The translations under genes were made by a program, and so were the position numbers. Under the pieces are notes generated by a model. The model was not told where the DNA came from. It did not search any database and was given only the letters and a program-made list of their open reading frames with translations. 64,000 bases of DNA from Takakia lepidozioides (lineage: Eukaryota > Streptophyta > Takakiopsida > Takakiales > Takakiaceae): the NCBI GenBank assembly GCA_030704615.1, contig CM060732.1, positions 65,827,053 to 65,891,052 of the forward strand, in the 5' to 3' direction. Below are positions 35,344 to 51,009 of this stretch, piece after piece. The number at the start of each line of letters is the position of its first letter. Within the stretch, counting starts at the first letter, position 1.

Positions 35344-37852
35344 TCAAGACAAAAGTGCCTTTGTTAGCACAATTGCATTATAGAGACCATGCATCACAAA
35401 TGGGGTGGCCAGATTTCCCGTCCAAGTGTACACTACCCCTAAGGCACAACCAATTAAAAAGAGAGCAGGCAACCCTGGCAATGAAAAATGGCTCAAGGCA
35501 AAACCTAAAGAACTTAGTACAATTGCAAATGGCCATCGCATGTATGTTCCTAGAGAAGATAGCAAAAACCCTCTATACACAAATTCTTCCAAACAGGGCG
35601 TGATGGCGCAGTATGCTAGATATGTGGTGTACTGGGCAAAGGTGGAGCTCGTGAGCAGACTGGCAAGAGCAGATGGAGCATCGTCAGGCTGCAAACAGAA
35701 CTACAATTTAGCCCTAATATACTGACCACTGGACCTGTCATTTGCAATAGTTCTACAAAAGCTGGCTCAGCAACTTCTTTGGCCTGTATCTGTACATTTT
35801 TGACCCCATGCACAATTTTTCAGTCCTTGTTAACTTTGGCTTTACATTGAAAATATGCTTCATATGGCTTACCTCTGACGGAAAGAGCTGCTCAGTAAAA
35901 CTTGCTGTGGCTCCCAAAACAAACAACAAGGCCAGTAGCCCAAGAGCTGAAGCAGGTAGCCAACCCCTGTCCCTCCACACTTTGGTGAAGTTGACATGAA
36001 AGTGCTCAGGCAGGGGCCCAAACGGCTGCAGTGTGGATTGTATCAGCCAGACAGTCCCTGCCAGCTCCAGCAGCTGTAGCACCACTACTGACACTGCCTG
36101 CAATCACACTGATAAAAATAGTCAAACCCATGTACTAGTAGGTCGTAAAATAGATGCTAATTTTTACTCTCTGAGATATCATGAGAGGGAATCTAAACGG
36201 GATCAAGCAGGGATTTCACATTTATAGATTGAGCAACATCTGTGAATTTATGGGAAACTTTGAGGATAGAAACTGGGTTAGCTTGCTGAGACATATTCTG
36301 CGGGCCCAGCATGATGGTCACATGGCTGAAACTTACGCAACCTTGACAAACCCATATCAACGTGCATAGAAAGCATGCACCACCCGAAACAACTGATGAA
36401 TAGGGACCTACCATAATGGCTGCTTGCTTTGCAGAGCCAATGATGTTGTACAGACATGATGCTACTTCAAAAGCAACTATTGCAAACATGCCAATTAAGA
36501 AGAGAGCACGTTGATTGCAACCTCTACTGAAACTAAAAGATCATGATCAATACCATGGGCTGCCAGTTGAGTGAATATTCCAGACTGCAATGCTACTCAG
36601 TAAATGAAGCTCCTTTCATTGCAGACAGATGACAGTTTTGACAAACATTGTAGTGTCCATAGCAGACCTGTGTTTGTGGATCCAAAACCTGTTGAGGGAG
36701 GAGTTTGGCTACTATTGCCAGGCCTCCCAGGCCTAGGGGCATGTGAAAGCCACCCAAATATATCACCATGGTCGAAGCCACTAAGCCACTGTCCCAAGGA
36801 ACCTGGGACTGCAGTCGTGAAAAGGATGGCACCTACAAAAGCCAGAGTGAAAAGAAGCAATCAATCTCAGAACATAATTCTGCACAACTGTTGGTTGATT
36901 GTAGTCACAGTCTACAGAATGGGTTGCTGTTTTCTACTTCAAAGGCACTTAGGTTGCCATGGAAGGAGTGCACAACCAGTGAAAGCCCCCTGTCCTTGCA
37001 AGATTGTCTACCTTTATATGTGATGATAATGCATATCACCCCAAGAGATAAACATGTAATAGCTTAAGGGGAATTCTCCTCTAGAAAACTCTGCTTGCGT
37101 TGGGACCAGTTGCTGTGAGCAACCTAATCTGCCTCATGAGTGTCCTTTGATTTCAGGTGTGCACGAACTGATACACTCATACTCTCGAATTCAGCTACTT
37201 AGGAAATAATATCGCACGTGTTGAAGATTTCGCTTGGCTAGCGAAGATTTCCACTGTTTCTCCTTTCGCATTCAAAGACAGAAAAAGGAAGTACTTGTTC
37301 TCTTCCGCTTGGTGCAAACACTTGCAAGACTCAATCAATTGTTTTAGACATTCGCCCCCTTTGGCGTAAGACTGACTCTAAGAACTAGTTTCTAAGTGTT
37401 CTAATCTAGATTAGAGACTCGAAACAAAGGGGCAATCGTTTGACCTGCACAATCCCAGCATCTACATCTGCAGAAACTTTGTCATTGGCATCCCTCGACT
37501 CCGTATCGGAAACTTGATGCTGTGATTTGTTGGAACACACTGGAAAACTGCTGGGCTGTGTCCTGCCATAATGTTCTGTATTGTGCCCAAAGTGAAATAC
37601 TCCACTCCTAGGTAATCTATCAATTAAGGATTGGAAAAACTTAAACCGCTGTATTCTTCTTCTTATTTGCTGCTCTTGTCTGATAGGCAACTGGTGCTTC
37701 ACGAGCAACGATTCAGCAGTACCGACCAATCGAGTGAATGCCCTGCAATCACCCACAGAAACCCTGTATATGGAGTGACTGGAAAGGGCTGCTGTTGGTG
37801 GTCGCGCAACCATACCACAACCAAGGAACGTTGTAACTGTACATGATCCCAT
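35344..37852 (-). CDS. CPBP-family intramembrane metalloprotease (CAAX-protease-like), plastid type
   Basis: The model has five exons on the minus strand: 37852-37445, 36832-36668, 36097-35873, 35783-35727 and 35688-35344. All four introns are in phase 0 and the protein is 399 aa. Exon 1 is a Ser/Arg-rich leader consistent with plastid targeting. Exons 2-3 join as DPQTQ-AVSVVVLQLLELAG, giving membrane segments. The last exon has the family's catalytic motifs: CLEEFVYRGFL (EExxxR), FALSHFS (second His) and VMHGLYNAIVL (third conserved His). Family members are multi-pass glutamate/histidine metalloproteases, and the plant plastid branch has no firmly fixed substrate. No stops or frameshifts were seen. 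An extra open frame inside the 36098-36667 intron is not needed for the model. Confidence 0.9.
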
Positions 37853-37937
37853 GTGGCCTCAGACTGTACCTAGGGGTAAGTCGACCATTACTTGCTTGTT
37901 GATTCTCTGACAGGCATGCATCTGCGGTGTTGCACCA

Positions 37938-38640
37938 TCACCTGCCTGCTGACCACTCCAAATTCCGTGCTAACTCAATGAATGCACTGTCCTCGCACCT
38001 CTGTCTGTTTGTGATCTTCACCACATTGGTAACGCAAAGTCGCTCTAACAATGCTCGGAAGAATGTTTCCAGATATCGACAAACAAAGAGCATTTGGGGA
38101 AGGTGATGCTCATCAAATCCTGGCAAAAGTCTTCCAACAGCTAGAGAAAGGGTTCAGTGCACTTTCTGTGGATAGGGCAATGAGAAAAAGTGCTGCTGGG
38201 CCCAAACCCAAATGAGATGGGGAAGATCAAGGTCCATTCACACAAGCTCCAGTGAGGGTCATATCATTTTCTTGGACTGGCCCTGTCAAGTCCTTCCGAT
38301 GATTCGTCAAGAGGATATAGCAGAACCATTGTGTCAGTAAAGTAGTAGAGAGATGGGAAGCGAGATCACAGAACGCTTTCGCATTCTCCAACCCAGCCTC
38401 TAAAACCTCACAAACACCTTGCGCTAATTGCTGTACACCGGCAAGTTTTGCGGTTTGATGCCCAATATTCTGCATTGTGCAGTAGGTATGAGGGCCAGGA
38501 TAAGCTTTCGTGTTTGTCGTTTGTTCCTGTGTGAGCTTTTGGGTTTCTGAGATCAGGATGGCAATCTCCTTCGTTTGTTGCTCATCTCTGACAATAGCTA
38601 TGACAAGAATGTTGCGCAAACTTTGACAGTGAAATCAGTT
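37938..38640 (-). CDS. Unrecognised coding candidate between the protease and RCC1 genes
   Basis: Two minus-strand frames look like exons rather than noise. One (about 38619-38227, 130 codons) contains HQTAKLAGVQQLAQGVCE and an amphipathic helical character. The other (about 38150-37938) reads LSLAVGRLLPGF, then FFRALLERLCVTNVV and FIELARNLEWSAGR, followed by a splice-donor-like GGCAG/GTGATG. No start, full exon chain or domain could be fixed. It could also be upstream untranslated exons of the protease gene, whose ATG is only about 85 bp away. Confidence 0.3.
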
Positions 38641-38849
38641 GAGAAGATGGTGTCCGTTGCAAAGGTGGAGACTGGAGACGCGGCCTATTTTCATTTAGGA
38701 CGAACGGCTCAGAGTGGTTGCTGAAAACATTTCCACTAGCACTGGGCTATGCTGACAGTGCAGGCACCATTGCAGGTGTGACTTGAGGCTAGAAGGCTTG
38801 CACAGTGATTATCTTATGCATGATGCTGTCTGACTAGGAACACAATTAT

Positions 38850-41800
38850 TCACACTTTTATCACATAAGTGAAACCACTTCCACAAAATACTCGTGATTG
38901 GAGCTTGTGGTTTGAGCTACCCGTCTCACTGGAAACGGAGACCTCTGAAAGAAAACTGTGGTCTTCAATTGGTACTTGTTGTGGAAGGTTCTGATCATTA
39001 GTGGTGCCCAAACCGAGCTGCCCATGCTCTGCCCACCCCCAAACCATCAATGTGCCATCCTCTGCATTCAACCACCGTGTCTTTACATTACTAAACATCG
39101 CAGGCAGCTAACATGAGCTCTACCTAATGTTACCATCCACCTAGGAATTTTGAATAGCAACAAGTGTTAATCTTACCAAGTACAGCAGTTGAATGCTCTG
39201 CTCCAGCAGATACCCACAATGCCCGCCTGCACCCCAGATTCCCAACTTTTCGAAGCCCTGGCAATGAGACTTCTGAAATTAGCTGCACACCAAAGTCTCT
39301 CCTCAGCTCACCCTTCCCTTCATCTTTGCCAACTGCCAAGGCCCTTAAAGATAAAGACGCTTCCAAAAGGGCATGCTCATTGCTCTTCATGTTGCATATA
39401 TGATCACTTTCTGCATTTGCAACTGGGAAATGGGAGCCACCCCGGCTTTTCTCCAATGCATAGGATGTACTGGCGGCTACCATTTCAGACTGGTTCTCTG
39501 CATCCTTAGAAGCTTCCTCACATGTTCTCCTCTCTGTTTGGGGATCTGATAGCAGGTTGCAATCCGAGTCCTGGGATCCCAACTGTCCGCAACGATTACT
39601 TCCCCATGCCCTGCTGTTCTTCTGCCCTAGGTTGATCATACCGAGTTAGACAGTGGCACAATAACATTGTATCTCCACTAGTACTTCCTAGAATAGTCTG
39701 GAAGTTCAAAAAGTAGGGTAAACATTATGAATAGTAATCTGACAAATGCTATATCGTCGAGTACTATATCCATCTATACTTGCAGGGGACCTGTCCTTTG
39801 AGAACAAAGTACAACCGTTCAGACTGGTACCTCGCACAAAACTTAATTTGGATAATCAACAAATGATCCGTGAAGTTCAGTCATACCTGAAAGAGCCAGA
39901 CCGTGGCTCCAACCAAGAGAGATTTGCCGTAACTGCAGACCTGGAGCTGCTGCAGAAGGAAGGAAAATATCGGGGCTACTGTTGAAACCCCTGCCCCAGA
40001 TATACAAGTGTCCTGTCCCTGCAAAGAAAAGAATGAGTTACAAAGAATGACTAAGTAGCCAAATCACTTTTGTGCACGCCTGCAAGTTTGCAACTTACCA
40101 GTCAGAGCAGCACTGTGGTCTCCATTTGCAGAAACGGTCACTATTCTCTGCATGTCCAATGCTGAGATGGGCTGAGGGCAAGAAACTCGCCCAACCCCCT
40201 TGGTCCCGCTATCACTTCTCTCCCAAGGAGGAGTACCGAGCTGACCTCGTTTACTTGATCCAAATGCAAACACTGTTGCTGCCTCTGATGGCCCTGATGT
40301 AGCAGTCATAACCAACAACCCTCTCACTTAGAGACCACCAGCCACTTTCCCATAGGAACTTGCAGATCATACATTATGTAGTGGATAAAGTTGCTTATCG
40401 TTCAGCAAATTTCTGTGGATGTATCAATTGGCCACTGTTGACTATTGGAGCAGAAGCTCATTTCATAGTTGATTGAATGGGAGCTTCCTCGAGAGCGTCC
40501 GATTTGAAATGGAACACTGGCAATCGCTTGTTGATAGGAGAATTCCACTTGTAGTTTAGTTGTGTAGGTTGCTAAACAACAAACAACCTGACTGTAGCAG
40601 CCCCAGGGAAGAATCAAGGGTTCTTTCTTGAGTCAACTTTGACAGACAAAATTTAACAACAGATTCTCACCTTGGACAAGGGCAAGAGTGTGGCGCATGA
40701 CACAGGCAGCCATGGAAACCCTGCCAAACGCCAGATGCTCAACTAGACAGGGCCGAAGGCGCACTCCAAAGTCATCAAGCCCAAGCTGCCCAAACTTCCC
40801 ATCCCCGCATGTATAAAGCTCTCCACTCTCTGCAAGGCACAAGACTTCCAATGTCATAGATCCTCCCTGGCTGTGTTCTGTAGTATCCTGGTGTCTGCAG
40901 GTGTCTGCCTGGCTCCTGTTCCACCCTCTCTCTGTCTGTTTATGTCGGTGCTTCTACCTGTGTAAGGGGACAAGTAAGTGTTTTTCCTTCTCACAGCCAC
41001 TAGTTTCTTTCTCTCCTCCTTGTATCTAGGGGAAACCTGCCAAAATCTACAGACGCACTGACCTGACCAAAATCTACTCCTATGAGCCAGATGCAGCAGT
41101 GAAGCTGTTGTCCCCGGAAAAAAATGAGACTTTCCAAAAAACGCCTATGGGTAACATATCCCATGTGTCCTTCGGGCCTTCAAACTCATTACAGTTGCAA
41201 GGATTTCTGAAATACTGCAGGACACAAACACTCCATCAACTGCCCTGCCAGAGCATTACGACGCCCTTGTAGAATTGAGAGGGAAAGCTGACCTGTAACA
41301 AAGGCTGTGTGGTTCCAGCCAGCAGCAACACTGTGGATTCGAACACCCTGCAGTGCTTTGACAGGTCTTGGCAAGCTACTGCTTGCTTCATCACCATGAC
41401 CAAGTGGCCCTGACTGACCACGTCCCCAGGTGTCCACTTCGCCTCCTTCTACATCAATCAACCACCGTGATCAACTGCAAATTTTGGCGGAGGAAACCCC
41501 CACGTTCAAACCATTCATGATCTCCGAAACCCATGTTGAAGGGGCCCTTCTTTGAAGGAGGGCACCAAGGAAAGGGACAAGCCTAGTTGAACATATTAGC
41601 AACCTCTGAACTCATGGAAACTTAAAGCCCTCCTCTAAGCTGAGCAATTTTGCACCGCAACGCATGCAGAGACCTTGCCACACATACAAGGCCTGTCATC
41701 GGAATTTGCAGATGGCTGTTTGCCTCCATCCTTTCAGCTGAGCATTCTTCTACTTCAGCCCTCCATCAACGAGGATCCTTTCTCCCAGGGTGCTGCTGGC

Positions 41801-42174
41801 AGCGATAGCTGCACATTAGCAACGCCCTTCAAAAAATTGACCCGGGAAAATGACAACCTCTTCTCCTCACAAAAATGGACGAGCTTCTTAAACCCTGCCT
41901 TCCAGAACAACTGTAGAATGCCGTCCCCACTGAATGCCAACTTCAAACTACCATACCACAGAGAAAATTGCAAAGTGTTTGGTTGCCTCAAACTCACAGT
42001 GCATACGTGCATACCAAGGACTGCAACAGCATGGGCGCCTCCACAAGCCATGTGGGTGATCGTTAGCCCGCATAATGCAGGCACACGCTGGGGTGCTAAA
42101 GCGTCACTCCAGGAACCAGAGCCCAGCTGCCCGTGCGTGCCCGCCCCCCAGCTCCATACTTCCGCCTCCCTCAT
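38850..42174 (-). CDS. RCC1-family seven-bladed beta-propeller protein
   Basis: The model has seven exons on the minus strand: 42174-42015, 41448-41293, 40829-40671, 40293-40099, 40018-39887, 39626-39177 and 39061-38850 (487 aa). Each exon encodes one RCC1 repeat with its W-G...G-QLG core: VWSWGAGTHGQLGSG, VDTWGRGQSGPLGHG, LYTCGDGKFGQLGL, VFAFGSSKRGQLG, LYIWGRGF (no QLG), SRAWGSNRCGQLG and LMVWGWAEHGQLGLG. Each ends in an H-alanine/threonine-valine-leucine strand before a G split by a phase-1 intron. Blade 6 has a ~90-residue Ser/Glu-rich insertion. Seven repeats make a complete propeller. Plant relatives include UVR8 and the organelle RUG proteins, and nothing here fixes which. Start: ATG at 42174, with a TGA upstream in another frame. 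It is divergent from the METTL4-like gene. Confidence 0.9.
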
Positions 42175-42680
42175 GACTACTGGTCAGATTGCTTTGACCT
42201 CCGCTCCCAAATGCAACCGCTCATCGAATTGAGATTGCATGTAATGTTTAGGAGCTGAATTTTTCCATCAGATACACAGACTTAGAAACTTAACATGGAG
42301 GGATTGGAGACTGATCGCCTCCACAGGGAACTTCCTAAACCCGCGAAACGTGAGCGGGATCTCTTGCTTGGCAGATAAACGTTCCTGGAGCCATTCCTCA
42401 CTTCCGTTTGGCACTCTCTGTCCTCAATCAAACGGTTCTGGTGCTCGTTTCACTACGGAAGCCACCGCAAGAACGGACGAAAGGGGAAACGATGATTGTA
42501 GAGGTCAATGAGAATCATCAGCACTTGCACTGAATCGAGGACCCTTCCCACTGTCCAGGAGACGGATTTAGCATTGCAGCAAAGAGGCACAAATGATGTG
42601 GAAATGCTGATATTGTGATGGAGAGATGTTGTCACGGATGATGTGTAGAGGTTGTGAAGCATTGTCAGTACGCAACCAAC
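42175..42680. promoter_or_regulatory. Shared divergent promoter region of RCC1 (-) and METTL4-like (+)
   Basis: Only 506 bp lie between the two start codons, so both promoters must sit here. I see no convincing TATA box, which is common for housekeeping genes. Exact start sites cannot be placed. Confidence 0.5.
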
Positions 42681-46362
<3,682 letters not shown>

Positions 46363-46739
46363 TCTGCCACAAAAGGAATATTTGTCCTTCAGAATTGATA
46401 AACATGTTGGTGAATTCCTTTATGTACAACTAACAAGAAAGAAATTTACATCGAATTGTGTGCTTTCCCATTGATGTAAATTAAGAAGAGAAATAGCTTT
46501 AACTACGAAGTCATAAATTGTTGCAGATACCCCAGCCACCAATATCTGTGCAGTCTATTATGTGGAGCTTCCAGGTTCAGTGGTATACAAATGGGGCGCT
46601 GGACTTTGCTTTTTTCTGCTCCTTGAAGACATCACTCAGGTCTGATGGATAAGCAGAGAATCTGAAGGTGCTGCTTGTTGCTTGCATGCTTTTGGGTCTG
46701 TTGGCGGGTCTGCTTATTCCAGGTAAAAATGAGGGATGG
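46363..46739. terminator. Convergent 3' ends of METTL4-like (+) and WDR83-like (-)
   Basis: The two stop codons face each other across 377 bp. An AT-rich stretch (about 46430-46520) could supply poly(A) signals for both genes. No single site can be chosen. Confidence 0.4.
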
Positions 46740-49067
46740 TCATGATTTCCAAACTCGAATGGTGCTGTCCACAGAGGAGGTGAGCATGCAACTCTCGGTC
46801 GGATGATAGGACACACTTGTCACCTGCAATGGAAATTTGTACTACCCAATGTCAATATGCAATCACGCCTGCAAATACAAATCCTAATGGAGGACTAAGA
46901 TGTGATATGCATAATAATACCCACACGACAATGCGAGCTTCCCATAAAACTTTAAAAGCTCCTCCGTAGCATCTACTTGAAGGCAATGAACATGAAGCAC
47001 ATTCTTGCTTCACATGCAACCCAATGAAATGGTCATCAGGCATCCATGAAGATTATAAACAGAAATCCAATGGGCTTACCACTGAGGTATGGGCTTTGAA
47101 TGAGGAAACAACCGAAGCATCCACAAGGTCCCAAAAAAATACACGCCCATCTTCAGAACCACTCACAACATGAGCGTCTGTATTAGTGAGACAGCTGTCC
47201 ATCTTGTATGACTGCACAGTGGGACACACATGTTTAAACACGATATAGCGTAAATTTAAACTGTCTAATGTGCAGTTGATATTTAAAAAGAAGAAAATGC
47301 AGAACACCAATATCCCAAAAATGCATCTGTGGCTGAGCTACAGCCATGGACCACTGAAGCACACATTACAAAAGTGAACACATACACACCTACCAACCCA
47401 CCTTGTTGTCGTGTCCCTTGTATTCCTGCAAAATCTCCCCTGATGCCCTGCAACAACATTCATTTCCTTGCTTTTTACTGGGGTGATAATCAGATCCAGA
47501 GTGAAGTTATGCTAAACGGGACTCATTCCACAACTGATTGTCAAGTGCTGCTAGGCATATCAAAGTCAGGAAAGAACTGGGTAACAGAGCAGCAGTGGCC
47601 ACAACAGACTGGTAACACTAGCCATGGAAACACATGAGCTGCTGGCTCCTGAGCAGATTCCTTGGAGAGGGGCAGAGAAGAGAAAAACGAGGAGAACCTG
47701 TCAAGGAGGCGAAGAGTAGAATCAAGGCACCCAGCAAGGACACAGTTCTCATCATTAGACAATGCCACGCTATTGACTGCCTGCCCTAGCTCATCAACCA
47801 CTTCCCTGCACACCCATCCATTCCCACCGAGCTAGAAGCGTCATGTTTACTGTTACATTCCCATTTCAAACCATCACTGCACACAGCTACTGTAAGCTGG
47901 TGCCTTCAAGGGCAACTGTAAACCATCATACCTGCCAATTCTGATGTCAAAGGTGCGAACAGACCCATCCACACAGCCTGCCAAGATCTCTGTCTTGGTC
48001 ACTACGACTGATGTCACACTGTCACCAAAGGTATCAATTACCTGCCATGATTGCATACCCTAGTAATTAGCTACCACAGACACAGCAAAGGCCACTTGAC
48101 AATCAAAAGCATTTCATGAAAACGCGTGAAGCACTCTATTCCAGATTGTTGTGTGACATTTTGAAAATATTTTCTGTTGGATTCTTCAGGCAAGTATTTC
48201 AGTTCCAACCGAGGCCACACATCAAATACAATTTGGGCGAGCTGAACCTGGATAGGATCCATACTGTGCGACCGGCAGTCCCAGGCGCGTACTGTGCGGT
48301 CATATCCGCCCGATACAAGTACTGCTGCAAATTCGTTGAACTTGACGGAGTTAATCTGTAACCAGAACCGAAATTGGGTATCAAACTCAAAAGTCAGCGG
48401 TTTGTGTGGCCACCACAGAAAAGCCAAATGCTGATGCAGGCACCTCAACGACCTTTCTGAGACATGAAATGCTTAAAATGCAATGAGGCAGCCTCCTATC
48501 AGGACTCAAAAGATTCTAGGTCAGAAAGCATACTTCACTCTCGTGCCCTCGGAACTTGCGGATGATACGGCCAGTAGTGACATCCCAATAGAAAAGCTGC
48601 CGATCACCTCCGCAAGAGCTCAGCTTTGCGTTGTCTCTGTCACCCCAACAACCATCTCACATCTAAAGCTGTGGACACCTGTGATTGAAAACAGGGGAGA
48701 CAAAAACCCACTTAGGTGCTGCTTCTCGGCCCCTAGTTCAGAACAAAAATTCTTACCCAGAACTCAAACAGATCCTACAGCTCTCAAAATACAAAACTTA
48801 TCAACAAAAACAAGACACTGGGTACTCGAATACATGGTGATGCCACAATGCACACCTCGAGACAGCAGCATCCCGAACTTCGCGCGCATGCCCAGCATAC
48901 GTCTTGATGTGCAGGCCATTGTGGGGGTTCCAGAGACGAAGAGACCGATCCTTCCCACAGCTCAAGCAATACTTGCCATCGTGGTTGAAGCGCGCCGCCA
49001 GCACCGCCCCCTCGTGCCCCCGCAGCACAGCCGCCTCCCTGCTCGGAATTCCCCCCTTGCACGCCAT
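46740..49067 (-). CDS. WDR83/MORG1-like WD40-repeat protein
   Basis: The model has eight exons on the minus strand: 49067-48856, 48636-48534, 48355-48248, 48041-47932, 47805-47698, 47447-47402, 47211-47080 and 46823-46740 (300 aa, matching the ~300-315 aa family). WD repeats in order: VLRGHEGAVLAARFNHDG with LRLWNPHNG, LSSCGGDRQLFYWDVTTG with FRGHESE, VKFNEFAAVLVSGGYDRT with VRAWDCRS, VTSVVVTKTEILAGCVDG with VRTFDIRIG, VNSVALSNDENCVLAGCLD, YKGHDNK then SGSEDGRVFFWDLVD, and VTSVSYHPTE with IRVWKS at the end. WDR83 is a scaffold implicated in MAPK signalling and in spliceosome association in other eukaryotes. Its plant role is less defined. No disruption was seen. It is tail-to-tail with METTL4. 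Confidence 0.92.
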
Positions 49068-49500
49068 ACCCACATCTGCACTCTCCCTCGCACCTCCAAT
49101 CCAATCCCACACCAAGACACACACTGAGGACCCTCTTTCCCTCCCTCTCCTCACTCAACAAGACCAACCCATCGCTTTCCTGCGCCTCCACAATCGCATT
49201 CGATGCACAAAATGTGTTGTGTACAATTCTAGCGACGACCGAAGGTCGGAAGCTAGTTTGGCGTAGAGCAGGAATAGGGTGCCATAGTGCCACGTCATCG
49301 TCGCCACGTTTCGTAGCCACGTTTCGTCGTCAAATTCTTTAAATCTGCCCGGATTGCCCGCCCAATAAACGCCAATAGAATTCGTGGCGCGTGTTTCGAA
49401 ACTGCCCAAACTCCCCATTTCTTGATTCGCAAGAGGGGTTTCACAGGCCGATCGTGATTCGCAGGAGGGGTTCACAGATTATGAGTACACAGCAGGAGCA
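49068..49500. other. Upstream region of the WDR83-like gene
   Basis: C-rich on the plus strand near the start codon, then AT-richer. Presumed promoter and 5' UTR. No specific element could be recognised. Confidence 0.4.
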
Positions 49501-50570
49501 ATCGCAAGGTGTGGCCTTTCTTAATGCACGATGTGAAGAAGTTTGTCCATCCTGCAAATGGGGGCTCCTAGTACCATGATTTGTTATTCTTCCTGATGTT
49601 TACAAGGTTCTTGGGAGATTCAGCTTGGTCTTAGCAGGCCGTGTTTCAATCTCTACTTGCTCAGCTGCACCGTGGTGGTTCTCACATACCAATCCGACAT
49701 TACCTGACTACAGACACAAGCAGCACACACAGAGGTCCTTTTGGGTTGATGGTCGGCCAAATCCTCCATGGGTCATGACACAAGGTCAAAGACAATGTGG
49801 TGAGGGCACTTTCTTCTTCGAACTATTTCAACCTGTTTTGCCCTCTCATCAGACTCGGCCCTGACAAGTTACTGCCGTTGTGGCAGCATGAAAGTATCCA
49901 AAAATAGATGACAGAGATGAGGAGAAGCTTTGCATGAACACTTTTCCGACCCCAGTCAATGGTGGGACAATGGAGACAAAAAGATGAATGTCTGTTGGAC
50001 TACAGAGAGAAGCAGATGCAATTCAGAATTGGGGTGTCAGCTGCTAGCAGGTCTCCATGGGTCATGAAACAAGGTCAAGGACAATGTGGTAAGGGCACCT
50101 TCTTCTTCGACCTATTTCAGCCTGTTTTGCCCTCTCATCAAATTCGACCCTGAGATGTGGGTCCAGATTCATCCAAGAGGGCCGGATTTCAAGCTCCAAA
50201 TCACCCATGATTCCTTGTGGAAATGATAGCTACAAGAAACCTGCATGGGTAGATGGTCAACTGGAAGCCGCAGCAGTAGTGGTACAATTGATAAATTCAG
50301 GCACTGCTAATGAAGGCACCTTCTTCAAAACATTTCACCCTGTTTTTCCCTCTTATCACAATCGGCCCTAAATTTTCATGTTAAATTCTGCAAGTTAGCT
50401 GGTTGAGTGAACCTTTGATAGTTTGGAGTGACTTTGACATGATACTACCAATGTGACAACACGGAAGTATCCAGAAATAGGTAACAGAGACGAGGAGAGG
50501 CTGTGGAATCAATACTTTTCTGACCCCAGTCAATGGTGGGACAATGGAGGCAAAAGGTGAATGTCTGTTG
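49500..50570 (+). pseudogene. Shattered copies of the PDF-PPR family 5' region (several PDF half-motifs)
   Basis: Plus-strand pieces, each broken by stops, recall the PDF motif of the gene at 28441-28870: LPDYRHKQ then FWVDGRPNPPWV (about 49695-49790), a decayed DPSQWWDN exon (about 49916-49983), PWVMKQGQGQCGKG (about 50058-50100), IHPRGPDFK (about 50163-50190), PAWVDGQLEA (about 50240) and LWNQYFSDPSQWWDN (about 50493-50550). The words after the motif (GTFFFELFQPVLPSHQTRP, or its variants, then stop) recur three times here and in part at 63.25 kb. No PPR array follows. A block at 49500-49560 (RCEEVCPSC) is shared with 61050-61100. Confidence 0.7.
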
Positions 50571-50607
50571 GATTACAGAGAGTAGCAGATGCAATTGAGG
50601 ATAATAA

Positions 50608-51009
50608 CACTACTGCAAATAGGGGGGGTTAGCGACGCCAGCCGCAATTCCACGTCTCGCGCGGCGCTGAGCGTGCGACGTCCGCCCCACGACGCATTTT
50701 GCGACGCCCCAGAGTCGCTTAACAGCCGGGACGTCACAAGGTGGCATGAAGGGCAAGAGACAGCCCTTCTGTACGACTCCCAGCCGTCGCATGGTGAGTA
50801 ACCCCCCTGCCACGCCTGGCCGTCGCATTATGGCTTGACTTGCGAAAAGGCCTCGGCGACGACCGGGCATTGCAGGGGGGGTGTTGCGACGGGGATTTTC
50901 GGCTTATGACGGTGGGGGGTCGCAACAAAGGGGGGGGGGGGGTGGGGTTTCTTTCAGTTAAGGGGCAGGGAGAGGGGGTGGGGACGGGGGATGGGACTCT
51001 GGGGGGGGA
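50608..51009 (+). mobile_element. CACTA transposon 5' end, copy A, with subterminal repeats
   Basis: The end starts CACTACTGCAAATAGGGGG, a CACTA-type terminal inverted repeat. GC-rich subterminal repeats of the form gcgacg-c-gccgtcgca follow (about 50630-50900), then a G-rich stretch. It is homologous to the end at 51479 (ggcgctgagYgtgcgaYg and others) and in the same orientation, so it is a second, shorter copy rather than the other terminus. Confidence 0.75.

Noticed and set aside
36193-36489. Extra exon of the CPBP protease
   Set aside because: Its frame needs a phase that neither neighbour offers, and exon 2 joins exon 3 directly in phase 0 to give the expected DPQTQ-AVSVVV continuity.
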